A stretch of 60,168 nt of DNA from positions 1,673-61,840 of the forward strand of contig NZ_AHJE01000052.1 of NCBI RefSeq assembly GCF_000243095.1. The letters run 5' to 3'. The notes beneath the pieces are model-generated. The model ran no database searches, had not been told where the DNA came from, and worked only from the letters and a program-made list of their open reading frames with translations. The position numbers and the translations under genes are program-made. How positions within the stretch are numbered: position 1 is the first letter of the stretch; each line of letters starts with the position of its first letter. Below are positions 43,525-52,900 of the stretch, piece by piece. Source of the DNA: Cupriavidus basilensis OR16 (GTDB lineage: Bacteria > Pseudomonadota > Gammaproteobacteria > Burkholderiales > Burkholderiaceae).

Positions 43525-46389
43525 TTAGGGGACGGCCACGGCTTCGTTTGCCTTACCGCCCTTACCGCCCGCCTTTATCGTCGCCCCGGCATTTTGCGCT
43601 GCCGTGACAGAAAAGTCCCCTGCATAGACATGCACCACCCGCGCCGGGTCCAGGTGCTTGCGGATGGCCGCGTTGACCTGTTCGACGGTCGCCGTGGCGA
43701 TAGCTTGCTCGTACTCCGTGACAAAGCGCATGGTGCGCCCCAGAAATAGCTGGCTGGCCAGCGTGCCGGCCAGCGTGGAATCGCTGGTGCGGGCCAGCGT
43801 GCCTTGCTGCAGCAAGCCACTCCTGGCCTGTCCAAGCTCCTGCGGCGTGATGCCGGCGGCAGCCAGCCGCGATAGCTCTTCTTCCACGCCACGCTTGAGC
43901 TTGTCCAGGTTCTGCGGCGCATAGAGCGCTTGCATGCCGAAGCGCCCGTTGGTGTCGAGCGCGCCTACCTGGATGAAACTGCCGACACTGTAACTGATGC
44001 CGTCGCGTTGGCGCAGGCGATCCGCCAGCCGGCTCTTGAGCGCGCTCCCGCCGAACACGCGGTTGGCGATCACCAAGGCCGGATATTCCGGTGCATCGCT
44101 GGTCAGCGCGACCGGCAGCGCGGCCAGGTAGATGGCATTGGCCTTGTCCGGCGTCTCGCGGGTCAGGTGGGCCGGTGCCAGCCGCACGAAGGGGCGCTCG
44201 ATGCGGGCATAGGGCGCTTGCGCCTGCCAGTCGCCGAACAGCGCGGCCAGTTGCGCCTCGGCCGCCTGGCGGTCGAAGTCGCCAACCAGCGCTGCCTGGC
44301 CGTGGCTCGCGCCATAGAAGCGCGTGTGGAAGGCGCGCAGGTCGGAAAGTTGCACTTGCCGCAGCGCCGCGATGTCCTCCTGCGGGGTACCGACATAGCG
44401 CGGATCCCCCATTGGGTAGGGATTGCCGTGACGGCCAAGCACGTTCGACGCGATCGCCTCGGGCTGCCCCAGGCCACTCTCGATGCCGGCGATGGCGTTG
44501 GCGCGCAGGGTCTCGAACTCGGCGGCGGCGAGGCTGGGCTCGCGCAGGATGTCGCGCAGCAGCGCCAGTGTGTCGGCAAGCGTTTCGCGCCGCGCTTCAA
44601 AACGCACGGTGACCGTCTCGGCATCGCCCTGGACCGACACCACGGCCCTGAGCGCGGACAGGCGGTCGGCGATCTGCTGCCGCTCCAGGCGGGCGGTGCC
44701 GCGCATCAGCATGGCCGCGGTAAGGCTGCCAACGGCATCCTGGCCTTGCAGGCTGGTGACGTCGCCCATGCGCAGGATCAGCGTGCCGTTGACGGTCTGG
44801 CCGCGGCTGGGTTTGGGCAGCAGCGCGAACTGCATGCCGTTGGCCAGCTTGCCGCGCAGCGTGTGCGCCTCGATGTTGTCCGGGCTGGGGTCGAAGGCCG
44901 CCACCGCGGCCTTGGCCGGCTTGCCCTGGTAGGCCGCCACCAGCGCAGCGATGTCCGGCGCCGCGGGCATGACCGCCCGGGCCAGCGTCTCGGCCGGCGC
45001 ATCGCCGGGCATGTCGATCGGGATGAAGCGGCCGAGCGTGCGGTTGCTGGCGCGCAGGTAGTTCTGCGCGACCCGTTGCAGGTCAGCCAGCGTGACGCGT
45101 TCTGCCTGCTGGCGTGCCACCAGAAGCAGGCGCCAGTCACCCTTGGCGATGGCCTCGGATAAGGCGATGGCGTAGCCGGAAGGATTCTCCAGCAGGCGCT
45201 CGTAGCTGTTGAGCAGGCGCGTGCGGGCGCGGTCCAGTTCCACCTGCGTTACCGGCCGCACCGTGAAGCCCTCCACCTGCGCCACCAGCGCCTGGCGCGC
45301 GGCATCGAGGTCCTGCGTCTTGCTCAGTCCGGCGGCGAATAGCACCGAGCCGGGATCCTTCATGCCCGATACCGAGCCGGATTGCCAGCTGGCCTTGCCG
45401 CTCTCGACCAGCGCCTTGTACAGGCGGCCGCCCGAGCCATCGGTGAGGATATCGGCGAGCAGCTGCAAGGCGACCGTATCGGGATGCGCGCCTGGCGCGA
45501 TGTGGTACTGCACCGCGACCAGTTGCGCGTCGCCGAGGCGGCGCAGCGTTACCTCGCGCGCGCCCTCCTGCGGCGGCTCCACGGTGTACTGGACTGGCAG
45601 CACGCGCGTGGGCCGGGGAATCGCGCCGAAGGACTTGCCGATGCGCGAGAGCGTGGCGGCCACGTCGAACTTGCCCGCCACCACCAGCACCGCGTTGTCG
45701 GGCTGGTAATAGCGGCGGTAGAAGTCCTGCAGGTTGCCGATGGCGACGTGCTCCACGTCGCTGCGCGCACCGATCGGCGCCTTGCCATAGTTGTGCCAGC
45801 GGTAGGCGGCCGAGCGCATCTGCTGCATCAGCATGCCGCCTGGATTATTCTCGGCGCGCTCCATCTCGTTGCGCACCACCGTCATCTCGCTATCGAGCGC
45901 CTCGCGGGCGATAAAGCTGTTGACCATGCGGTCCGCTTCCATCTTCAGCGCCCAGTCGAGGTTTTCCTCGCTGGCGGTGAAGCTCTCGTAGTAGTTGGTG
46001 CGGTCGAACGCGGTGGTGCCATTGAACTGCATGCCGCGGCGGGTGAGCTCCTGCGCGATGGTGTTGCCGGGCAACCCCGGCGTGCCCTTGAACAGCAGGT
46101 GCTCAAGCAAGTGCGCCATGCCGGTCTCGCCATAGTTCTCATGGCGGCTGCCGACCAGGTAGGTCATGTTGACAGTGGTGACGGGCTGCGCCGCATCGGG
46201 CGCAAGCAGCACGCGCAGGCCGTTGGGCAGCCGGTACTCGGTAATGCCCTCGACACTGGCCACTTCGACCGGCGCGGCGGAAGACAGCCTGGCCCCGGCC
46301 GCGAGTTCCGGCACCGCCGGGGCGGCAGGTACGGCGACGCTGAAAGTCAGGGCCAGCAGGCAGGAAAGGCACTTGGACGTGAGAGGCAT
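43525..46389 (-). CDS. M16 family zinc metallopeptidase, double-length
   Basis: A 954-residue exported protease with two M16 units fused in one chain. A signal peptide (KCLSCLLALTFSVAVPAAPA) is followed by the active unit: TGMAHLLEHLLFKGTPGLPG holds the inverted zinc motif H-x-x-E-H, and EALDSEMTVVRNEMERAENN has the distal zinc glutamate. The second half (GKLANGMQFALLPKPSRGQT onward) lacks the motif and closes the chamber, as in pitrilysin-type enzymes. It degrades peptides in the periplasm. I chose ATG 46389 where the signal peptide begins; the open frame extends 99 codons further without support. Confidence 0.92.
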   Translation of the reverse strand: MPLTSKCLSCLLALTFSVAVPAAPAVPELAAGARLSSAAPVEVASVEGITEYRLPNGLRVLLAPDAAQPVTTVNMTYLVGSRHENYGETGMAHLLEHLLFKGTPGLPGNTIAQELTRRGMQFNGTTAFDRTNYYESFTASEENLDWALKMEADRMVNSFIAREALDSEMTVVRNEMERAENNPGGMLMQQMRSAAYRWHNYGKAPIGARSDVEHVAIGNLQDFYRRYYQPDNAVLVVAGKFDVAATLSRIGKSFGAIPRPTRVLPVQYTVEPPQEGAREVTLRRLGDAQLVAVQYHIAPGAHPDTVALQLLADILTDGSGGRLYKALVESGKASWQSGSVSGMKDPGSVLFAAGLSKTQDLDAARQALVAQVEGFTVRPVTQVELDRARTRLLNSYERLLENPSGYAIALSEAIAKGDWRLLLVARQQAERVTLADLQRVAQNYLRASNRTLGRFIPIDMPGDAPAETLARAVMPAAPDIAALVAAYQGKPAKAAVAAFDPSPDNIEAHTLRGKLANGMQFALLPKPSRGQTVNGTLILRMGDVTSLQGQDAVGSLTAAMLMRGTARLERQQIADRLSALRAVVSVQGDAETVTVRFEARRETLADTLALLRDILREPSLAAAEFETLRANAIAGIESGLGQPEAIASNVLGRHGNPYPMGDPRYVGTPQEDIAALRQVQLSDLRAFHTRFYGASHGQAALVGDFDRQAAEAQLAALFGDWQAQAPYARIERPFVRLAPAHLTRETPDKANAIYLAALPVALTSDAPEYPALVIANRVFGGSALKSRLADRLRQRDGISYSVGSFIQVGALDTNGRFGMQALYAPQNLDKLKRGVEEELSRLAAAGITPQELGQARSGLLQQGTLARTSDSTLAGTLASQLFLGRTMRFVTEYEQAIATATVEQVNAAIRKHLDPARVVHVYAGDFSVTAAQNAGATIKAGGKGGKANEAVAVP

Positions 46390-46591
46390 GCGGAATTCAA
46401 AGTCTGGATTGGCTCCCTTGTCGCGGAGATCTGTGCGATTCTGCGGGGCGCGGCAAGGCAACGGCAAGGCCGCCCCGGTGGCTGATTCTAGCTGTTGCCA
46501 GGACCGCAGCGGCGTGTTGCTGCGTTTTTCAACCGGTGCGCAGTGAATTTGGGAATTTTCTGCACCCTTCAAGCCGTGGCAGCGCACCGGG

Positions 46592-46630
46592 TGTCCTGAA
46601 CCAAAATTCGTTGCCTTCAGGTTCAGGACA
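46592..46630. repeat. 11-bp inverted repeat downstream of the DUF3077-like gene
   Basis: TGTCCTGAACC (46592-46602) and GGTTCAGGACA (46620-46630) form a perfect 11-bp stem with a 17-nt loop. It is the main feature of the 318-bp gap 46390-46707. Read leftward it follows the DUF3077-like stop by 77 bp and could end that transcript, though it lacks a T-run; it could also be an operator for the M16 gene. Confidence 0.7.
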
Positions 46631-46707
46631 TCAAGAAGCGATACCCGCTGATTGCCGCTTCCGCTGCTACGACCGACCCAGGTCAACAGACCGGCAGCGC
46701 ACCGGCA

Positions 46708-47004
46708 TCATCCATCGCTACTCCCGCCCTCCGGCTCATCCATCGCGGCGGCCAGTTCGCTCAACACCAGCGTCTCGTGCGCAAGCACGGCCACCAGCGA
46801 AAGCAGATGGGCCTGGGTCTCTTCACCGAGGTTGCAGAAGGTGCCGCCCGCCGCGTTCTCGACGGCAACCGACAACAACGCGTTGAGCTGCGCGGTCTTC
46901 TCGGCGGCAAGGCTTAGCGGGCTTTCGGATGGGGCGTGCGCGGTCAGGAAGGTATCGCGGCCTGCGCGCTGGGCGGTGATGTTGTAGCGCGGGTAGTTAT
47001 ACAT
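46708..47004 (-). CDS. DUF3077-like small protein
   Basis: A 98-residue protein starting MYNYPRYNITAQRAGRDTFL, then LSLAAEKTAQLNALLSVAVE and LLSLVAVLAHETLVLSELAA, two helices of moderate hydrophobicity, and an acidic, glycine-rich end. I match it to DUF3077 proteins from pseudomonads and Burkholderiales by pattern; their function is unknown. Its ATG lies in ATGTATAAC, overlapping the stop of a 34-codon ORF upstream, and GGGGG is six bases before it. A long structured leader precedes both. The arrangement suggests tight post-transcriptional control. Confidence 0.65.
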   Translation of the reverse strand: MYNYPRYNITAQRAGRDTFLTAHAPSESPLSLAAEKTAQLNALLSVAVENAAGGTFCNLGEETQAHLLSLVAVLAHETLVLSELAAAMDEPEGGSSDG

Positions 47005-47101
47005 CGAGCCCCCTGCGTTGGGATGCGCGCAGGCGCTGGCAGATGATGGGGAGCTTGGTGGATGCGATTTGCCAGGAATGGGCGAGCGAAGACTGGGGCA
47101 T
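46997..47101 (-). CDS. 34-residue ORF translationally coupled to the DUF3077-like gene
   Basis: The ORF has an excellent ribosome site, AGGAGG seven bases before the ATG at 47101. It reads MPQSSLAHSWQIASTKLPII, then CQRLRASQRRGLDV, and ends at a TAA inside the sequence ATGTATAA that also holds the next gene's ATG. A stop-start overlap of this type couples translation of the two. The peptide is basic with a short hydrophobic part (KLPIICQRL) and resembles nothing I know. It may be a leader peptide or a real small protein. It is the first reading frame after the C4-like leader. Confidence 0.6.
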   Translation of the reverse strand: MPQSSLAHSWQIASTKLPIICQRLRASQRRGLDV

Positions 47102-47108
47102 GGGAGTG

Positions 47109-47350
47109 CCTCCTCTGTCAGAGTACTTTGACTCCGCTTTCCGCTGCTAATCGGGGTGGGCGGGCGCAAGGCGAGGTTAGCAGACCGGGACAGAGATCCG
47201 GCGAGCCCGAAGGCTCCCCCGCCTAGGCCCGCCCGTAAGGACGTGCAGAGGCACGACGGACGCAAAAACGCCGCCTGGTGGCGGCTGTCCGCCTCTGTCA
47301 TCCGGGCTGCTAAACCCGGCCGCTGTGGTTGCAGCGACGAGCCAAGTATA
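47109..47350 (-). ncRNA. C4-antisense-like structured leader of the DUF3077-like unit
   Basis: Read leftward from a TATACT -10 (47345-47350), the leader contains two motifs, each in sense, antisense and sense order. Motif a, TTAGCAG: 47314-47307 (sense), antisense CTGCTAA at 47183-47177, sense again 47150-47144. Motif b, GACAGAG: 47299-47293 (sense), antisense CTCTGTC at 47195-47189, sense again 47119-47113, where it overlaps the AGGAGG of the small ORF. The middle block can therefore pair with either the first or the last block; the second choice hides the ribosome site. Further hairpins: CCGGG-TTTAGCAG-CCCGG, a terminator-like GCCGCC-ACCA-GGCGGC-GTTTTT (47285-47264), and GAGCC-TTCG-GGCTC (47216-47203). 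This is the logic of phage C4 antisense RNA. Confidence 0.65.
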
Positions 47351-47450
47351 GCGTGGGGCAATGCAGCCTAACCCAGCCGCAACAAAAAGTCACACCGGCT
47401 ACACCATCCAACCGCAACCTGCGCCAGCCGCTTGGAAAAAGTCCCCCTGC

Positions 47451-48689
47451 TCACGACAAACGCCGCCCCAACGTCTCGGGCACCATGGCAAGCCCGATCA
47501 GCGAGACAACCCCGCAGCCCATGACATAGAGAGCGGGCGCGTTGGGGTTGCCCGTGACCTGCATCAGCATGGTCGAGAACAACTGCGCGAAGCCGCCGAA
47601 CAGCGCGATCGCCACGTAATAGGTCACCGACATGCCGGTTGCGCGCAGCCGCTGCGGCAGCACCTCGCTGACCAGCACCATCGTGGCAGGAGACGTCATC
47701 GCCATCGGTACGGCGAGTAGCCCCACCACGATCAGCAGGCACGTCAGGGATGGAAAGCGGTTAAGGAGCGAGAAGGCGGGATAGATCATGACGAGCAGCG
47801 CCACCCGGGACCACCACACGACCTTCCGGCGCCCGACGCGATCGCAGAGCCAGCCGGACAGCGGTGCGAACACCGCCAGCACCAGCGAGGCGACGAAGCC
47901 TGCCCAGATGGCATCGCCGCGCGAGATGTGCAGCTGGAAGGTCGCGTAGTTGGCCAGGTAGAAGGCAATGACGTGGACCGAGGCCGCGAGGCCGATCATC
48001 AGCAGCACGCTCGCCAGCAACTCGCGCCAATGTGCCCTCAACAAACGGCCGCCAACCCCCTTCTTCGACACCTTCTTCGGCTCCGGCACCAGCGTCTCCT
48101 CCAGACGGCGCCGGATGACCTGGCCAATCGGAATCACCAGAATGCCAATCAGGAAGGCGACGCGCCACCCCCACTGCCAGCTGGTGTAGAAGCCGCGCGA
48201 GCGCTCATCCGCATACTCGAGCAGCATCGCGCTGGCGGAGCCCATCTCGCCGCCAATGGCAAAGCCCTGGATCAGGCGGGCGAGAATCATCAGCACGGGG
48301 GCAAGGACGCCGAGTTGGGCATAGGGCGGCGTCAGCACCAGAATCAGCGCGCTGAAGGCCATCAGCCACATCGAGAGCACCACGGCTGGCTTGCGGCCGA
48401 CGCGGTCGGCATACGCACCGATCACCAGTCCGCCCAGGGGCCGCATCAGGTAGCCGGCCCCGAACGTGCCGAAGGACAACAGCAACTGGCCGAGCGGATT
48501 GCCGACGGGAAAATACAGGGGAACGATCAGCAGCGCGAAGAAGTTGTAGACACCCGAGTCATACAACTCCAGGGCGCCACCAATGGTAATGGCCGAAACG
48601 GCCGAAACCTTGGATAGCGGCTTGCGTGCTGTCGCGTTCGGCGTGGCGCATGGGGATGTGGCTCCCATCGCGGTTGGCTCAGAGGGCAT
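47451..48689 (-). CDS. MFS metabolite/H+ symporter (MHS family)
   Basis: A 412-residue inner-membrane carrier with about twelve helices. ITIGGALELYDSGVYNFFAL replaces the usual E-W-[FY]-D start motif with E-L-Y-D; LRPLGGLVIGAYADRVGRKP is the loop 2-3 motif and ARLIQGFAIGGEMGSASAML is the family's helix 4 signature. The second half carries SGWLCDRVGRRKVVWWSRVA. It is the last gene of the leftward operon, after a Bug protein, and probably imports the acid that the operon degrades. Confidence 0.9.
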   Translation of the reverse strand: MPSEPTAMGATSPCATPNATARKPLSKVSAVSAITIGGALELYDSGVYNFFALLIVPLYFPVGNPLGQLLLSFGTFGAGYLMRPLGGLVIGAYADRVGRKPAVVLSMWLMAFSALILVLTPPYAQLGVLAPVLMILARLIQGFAIGGEMGSASAMLLEYADERSRGFYTSWQWGWRVAFLIGILVIPIGQVIRRRLEETLVPEPKKVSKKGVGGRLLRAHWRELLASVLLMIGLAASVHVIAFYLANYATFQLHISRGDAIWAGFVASLVLAVFAPLSGWLCDRVGRRKVVWWSRVALLVMIYPAFSLLNRFPSLTCLLIVVGLLAVPMAMTSPATMVLVSEVLPQRLRATGMSVTYYVAIALFGGFAQLFSTMLMQVTGNPNAPALYVMGCGVVSLIGLAMVPETLGRRLS

Positions 48690-48799
48690 TGGTGTCTCCT
48701 GCCTTGCGGCGGTGGATCAGCGAGTACATGGCTCGCTGTCGGTAGTCGTTGCTGAGCGGATGGGTATCTCAGAGTCGAAGATTCAGTTCCCTGACCATG

Positions 48800-48918
48800 C
48801 TTGACCAGCTCGCCTGCCTGAGGGTCGGTTTCTCCGCAGCAATCCGCGTGGCGACACCGACACTGGCGCCGGCCGGCCAGGGTACGATCATCCGGATCGG
48901 GCGGCTGGGAAAGGTATC
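48800..48918 (-). pseudogene. Remnant of a second Bug solute-binding protein
   Basis: Immediately after the stop codon of the intact Bug gene, the reading DTFPSRPIRMIVPWPAGASV then GVATRIAAEK matches the mature N-terminus of Bug proteins (P-x-K/R-P-I-R-x-I-V-P-W-P-A-G). It has no signal peptide and degenerates after about 35 residues into LRQASWSSMVREL. It is not the same sequence as the neighbour, so it is a remnant of a second, diverged copy from which almost everything else has been lost. Confidence 0.75.
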
Positions 48919-48920
48919 CG

Positions 48921-49901
48921 CTAATCCAGGCGCACTCCCGATTGCTTGACCACGCTGGCCCATTTCTTTTGCTCGGCAGCGATAAACGTGCTGAACTGCT
49001 CGGGGGTGTTGCTGGCCGGTTCATAGCCTCTGCCGATCAACTGATCGCGGACAACTGGCATGTTCAGGGCCTTCCCGATTTCCGTGCTGAGGCGAACCAC
49101 GATCTCCTTCGGTGTCCCGGCAGGCGCCACCAGGCCATACCATTCGCTCGCCTCGATACCGGGAAACCCCGCCTCCGCCATGGTCGGCACATCAGGCAGC
49201 AAGCCCAGTCGCTGCTTGCCGGCGACTGCGATGGCTCTGATCTGGCCGGATTTCACGAACGGCAGCACTGCGGGAAGGCCGTGAAACATCATCTGGATAT
49301 GGCCGCCGACCATGTCGGTCAGCGCCTGCGGCCCCCCTTTGTAAGGCGCGTGGATGACGTTGATGTGGGCTGCTCCCTTGAATGACTCTCCGATCAGGTG
49401 CTGTTGGGTCCCCGGCCCAGGAGATGCATAGCTCATCCGCCCCGGTTCCGATCTGGCGCTGGCCACCAGTTCCGTCACTGATTTCGCCACCGCTGGATTC
49501 ACCACCAGCACATAGGGTGAACTGGCCAGCAGGCTAATCGGTACAAAATCCTTGCTCGTGTCGAAGGGCAGGTTGCTGTAGAGGCTTGGGTTGATCGTCA
49601 TCGGCGCGCTTGCCACCAGCAGCGTATAGCCGTCCGGCGCCGCCTTCGCGCCCATGCTCGCGCCGATATTGCCGGTGGCGCCGGGACGGTTGTCCACCAG
49701 GACCTGCTGGCCAAGGCTGATGGAGAGCTTCTCCGCAACCGTACGGGTGACCGAGTCGACGCCGCCGCCAGCCGGCCACGGCACGATGATGCGGATCGGC
49801 TTGTTTGGGTACCCACCCTGCGCCCAGGCGCAGGGGACGGTAGCAGCGAGTGCAATGGCGGACAGAAACAGGCCGGCGCGGCGCAGTACGAAGTTCATCA
49901 C
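48921..49901 (-). CDS. Bug-family solute-binding protein
   Basis: A 326-residue periplasmic binding protein: signal peptide RRAGLFLSAIALAATVPCAW ending AQ-GGYPNKP, then PIRIIVPWPAGGGVDSVTRT, VDNRPGATGNIGASMGAKAA, APYKGGPQALTDMVGGHIQM and PDVPTMAEAGFPGIEASEWY. Length and motifs are normal. It lies between the indolepyruvate oxidoreductase and the MFS carrier in the leftward operon and would catch the operon's acid substrate, though no TctAB partner is present. Confidence 0.93.
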   Translation of the reverse strand: MMNFVLRRAGLFLSAIALAATVPCAWAQGGYPNKPIRIIVPWPAGGGVDSVTRTVAEKLSISLGQQVLVDNRPGATGNIGASMGAKAAPDGYTLLVASAPMTINPSLYSNLPFDTSKDFVPISLLASSPYVLVVNPAVAKSVTELVASARSEPGRMSYASPGPGTQQHLIGESFKGAAHINVIHAPYKGGPQALTDMVGGHIQMMFHGLPAVLPFVKSGQIRAIAVAGKQRLGLLPDVPTMAEAGFPGIEASEWYGLVAPAGTPKEIVVRLSTEIGKALNMPVVRDQLIGRGYEPASNTPEQFSTFIAAEQKKWASVVKQSGVRLD

Positions 49902-49981
49902 GGTCTCCAGTCTTTATCGTGTTTTGATGATGCCCTACACATAAATCTGCCAAATATGCCTATTGGCACGCTGCCTTTAAC

Positions 49982-52900
49982 TCAGGCATTGGCCTTGCGC
50001 TTCGGCCTGGCTTCGCCCGGGACGCCCTGTGCATCGGCCCACTGCGCCATCAATCGTTCCCACCTGGCCCGCACCGGCACCAGATTGCGCGCCTTGACAT
50101 GGCCATAGCCGCGGATGTCTTCCGGCAGGCGCGCGATTTCCAGTGCCAGATCGAGATTCTGTTGCGACAGCGTCTGCAGAAGCGCTTCGATGCTCTTTCG
50201 GTACTCGCCAATCAGCGCTCGTTCCACCTTGCGTTCCCCGGTGTAGCCGAACGCGTCGAACGGGGTACCGCGCAGGCCTTTCAGCTTGGCCATCACGCGC
50301 AACGCGGTGCGCATCCACGGACCGAATGGCCGCTTGACGAGTTCGCCCTTCTCGTTCCTCCTGGCCATCATCGGTGGCGCCAGATGGTGGACCAGCTTGA
50401 AGTCGCCCTCGAACATCGCGGCAACCTTCTCCATGAAGGCCGGGTCGGTATGCAGCCGCGCCACCTCGTACTCATCCTTGTAGGCCATCAGCTTGAACAG
50501 GTAGCGCGCGACCGCTTCGGTGACCTTGCTGCTGCCAAGGGCCGACTCCACCGCCTGCACGCTGGTGACAAAGTCCTCGTACTGCGCGGCATAGGCGCGG
50601 TTCTGGTAGCTGGCGAGGAACTCGGCGCGCTTGCCGATGAAATCGGCCAGCGATGGCTTCCTGACGAACTGGACCACCTGGGCATCGGCAGACCGCACCG
50701 GCACCTTGGCCAAATCGTGCGCGCAGTGCCGGCCCCACTCAAAGGCCGCCTTGTTGTTGTCGACCTGCACGGCGTTGAGTTCGATCGCGCGCATCAGCGC
50801 TTCACGCGACAGCGGCACCCGGCCCTTTTGCCAGGCGTAGCCGAGCAGCATCAGGTTGGAGTAGATCGACTGGCCGAGCAATTGCGTCGCCACTTGCTCG
50901 GCATCGAAGATGCCGAAATGGCCGGCCTCGACGCCTTGCGCAATCGCCGCAATGGCCTGGTCGCTGTGAGACTGCCAGTCCGGATCGCGGACAAAGGCCG
51001 AAGTCGGCGTCACGTGGCTGTTGAGCACGACGAAGGTGCGGCCGTGCGACATGGTCGCCAGCGTTGCCTTGCTGGCGCCAACCACCGTATCGGAGGCGAT
51101 CACCAGGTCCGCCATGGCGACATCGACGCGTGTTGCGTGCAGGACGTCGGCCTCGTTGGCGATCTGGATGTGGCTCCAGGTGGCGCCACCCATCTGCGCC
51201 ATGCCGGTGGCATCCTGCGTGATCACGCTCTTGCCTTCCAGGTGCGCCGCCATGCCGAGTACCTGGCCGATGGTGACGATCCCCGTCCCGCCGACGCCCG
51301 CCACGACAATGCGCTGGGCCTTGGCGGCATCCGGCAGCTTTGGCTCGGGCAGCGCCGGCATATCGGAGAGCTTCGTCTTGCGCGCTGCTTCCGGCTTCTT
51401 GAGCTTGCCGCCCTCCACCGTGACGAAACTCGGGCAGAAACCCTTGACGCAGGAAAAATCCTTGTTGCAGGTGTTCTGGTTGATCTCCCGCTTGCGGCCG
51501 AACTCGGTTTCGAGCGGCTGTACCGCTACGCAGTTGCTCTCGACTGAACAGTCCCCGCAGCCTTCGCAAACCAGTTCATTGATGATGACGCGCTTGTCCG
51601 GGTCGACCATCGTGCCGCGCTTGCGTTCCCGCCGCTTCTTGGTGGCGCAGGCCTGGTCGTAGATGATCACGGTGGCACCCTCGACCACGCGCAACTCGCG
51701 CTGCACGGCATCGAGCTCATCGCGGTGGCGTATGGTGACACCCGGCGCCAGGTCCTTGACGATGGCATACTTCTGTGGCTCGTCGGTCACCACGACAATG
51801 CGCTTCGCTCCCTCCGACGCCAGTTCTCGCGTCATGCCCGGCACGTCCAGTTGCCCGTCGACCGGTTGCCCGCCCGTCATGGCGACGGCGCTGTTGTAGA
51901 GGATCTTGTAGGTGATTTGTAGAGGATCTTGTAGGTGATATTGACGCCGGCATTGATTGATTGCCGCACCGCCAGTGATCCGGAGTGGTTGTACGTGCCG
52001 TCGCCCAGATTGGCGAACATGTGCGCGCGCTTGCTGAACGGCGCCTGCCCCATCCAGGGCACGCCCTCGCCGCCCATCTGTGTCCACGACGTGGTCGAGC
52101 GGTCCATCCAGACCACCATGCCGTGGCATCCGATCCCGGCCATGGCAATCGATCCGTCCGGCACACGGGTGCTGGTGTTGTGCGGGCAACCTGGGCAAAA
52201 CCACGGCAGACGGTCGGTGCCGCGGCCGCGCAGCAGCCAGTTTTCCGCCGGCTTGCGGTGGCTCCATTCACCGCCGGCGCCTTCACCGTCGGCCGGCTCG
52301 TACTTGCCGATCACGTCAGGCCGCGCGTCGGCGCGATAGTGGTACAACTCATCCTTCAACTGCTGCTCGATGATCGGGCGCTTTTCCTCGACCACGAGGA
52401 TTTCGCGCAGGCCGTGCGCAAACTCGCGCACGCTCGCCGGCTCAAGCGGCCACACCACGCTCACCTTATGGAGCCGCACGCCGATGGCGCGGCACACGGC
52501 ATCGTCCAGGCCAAGATCGGCCAGCGCCTGCCGGGTATCGCTGTAGGCCTTGCCGCTGGCGATGATGCCGAAACGGTCGTTCCGCCCTTCAATCACATTG
52601 CGGTTGAGCCGGTTGGCGCGGATATAGGCAAGCGCCGCCGGCCACTTGATCTCCATCATCCGCGCTTCTGCCGCTAGCGGATCGTCGGGCCAGCGGATAT
52701 GCAGGCCGCCCTCCGGCCTGGCAAAGTCCTCGGGCAGCAGGATGTGCACCCGGCCGGCATCGGTCACCACCGATGCGCCCGCCTCCACCACCTCCTGCAC
52801 GGTCTTCATGCCGGCCCACAAGCCGCTGAAGCGGCTCATGGCGAAGGCATGCACGCCCAGGTCCAGAATGTCCTGCACGCTGGCAGGAAAGAACACCGGC

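Noticed and set aside
43930..45162. 410-codon plus-strand frame inside the M16 protease
   Set aside because: Complement of a protease with a clear zinc motif and signal peptide; no ribosome site.
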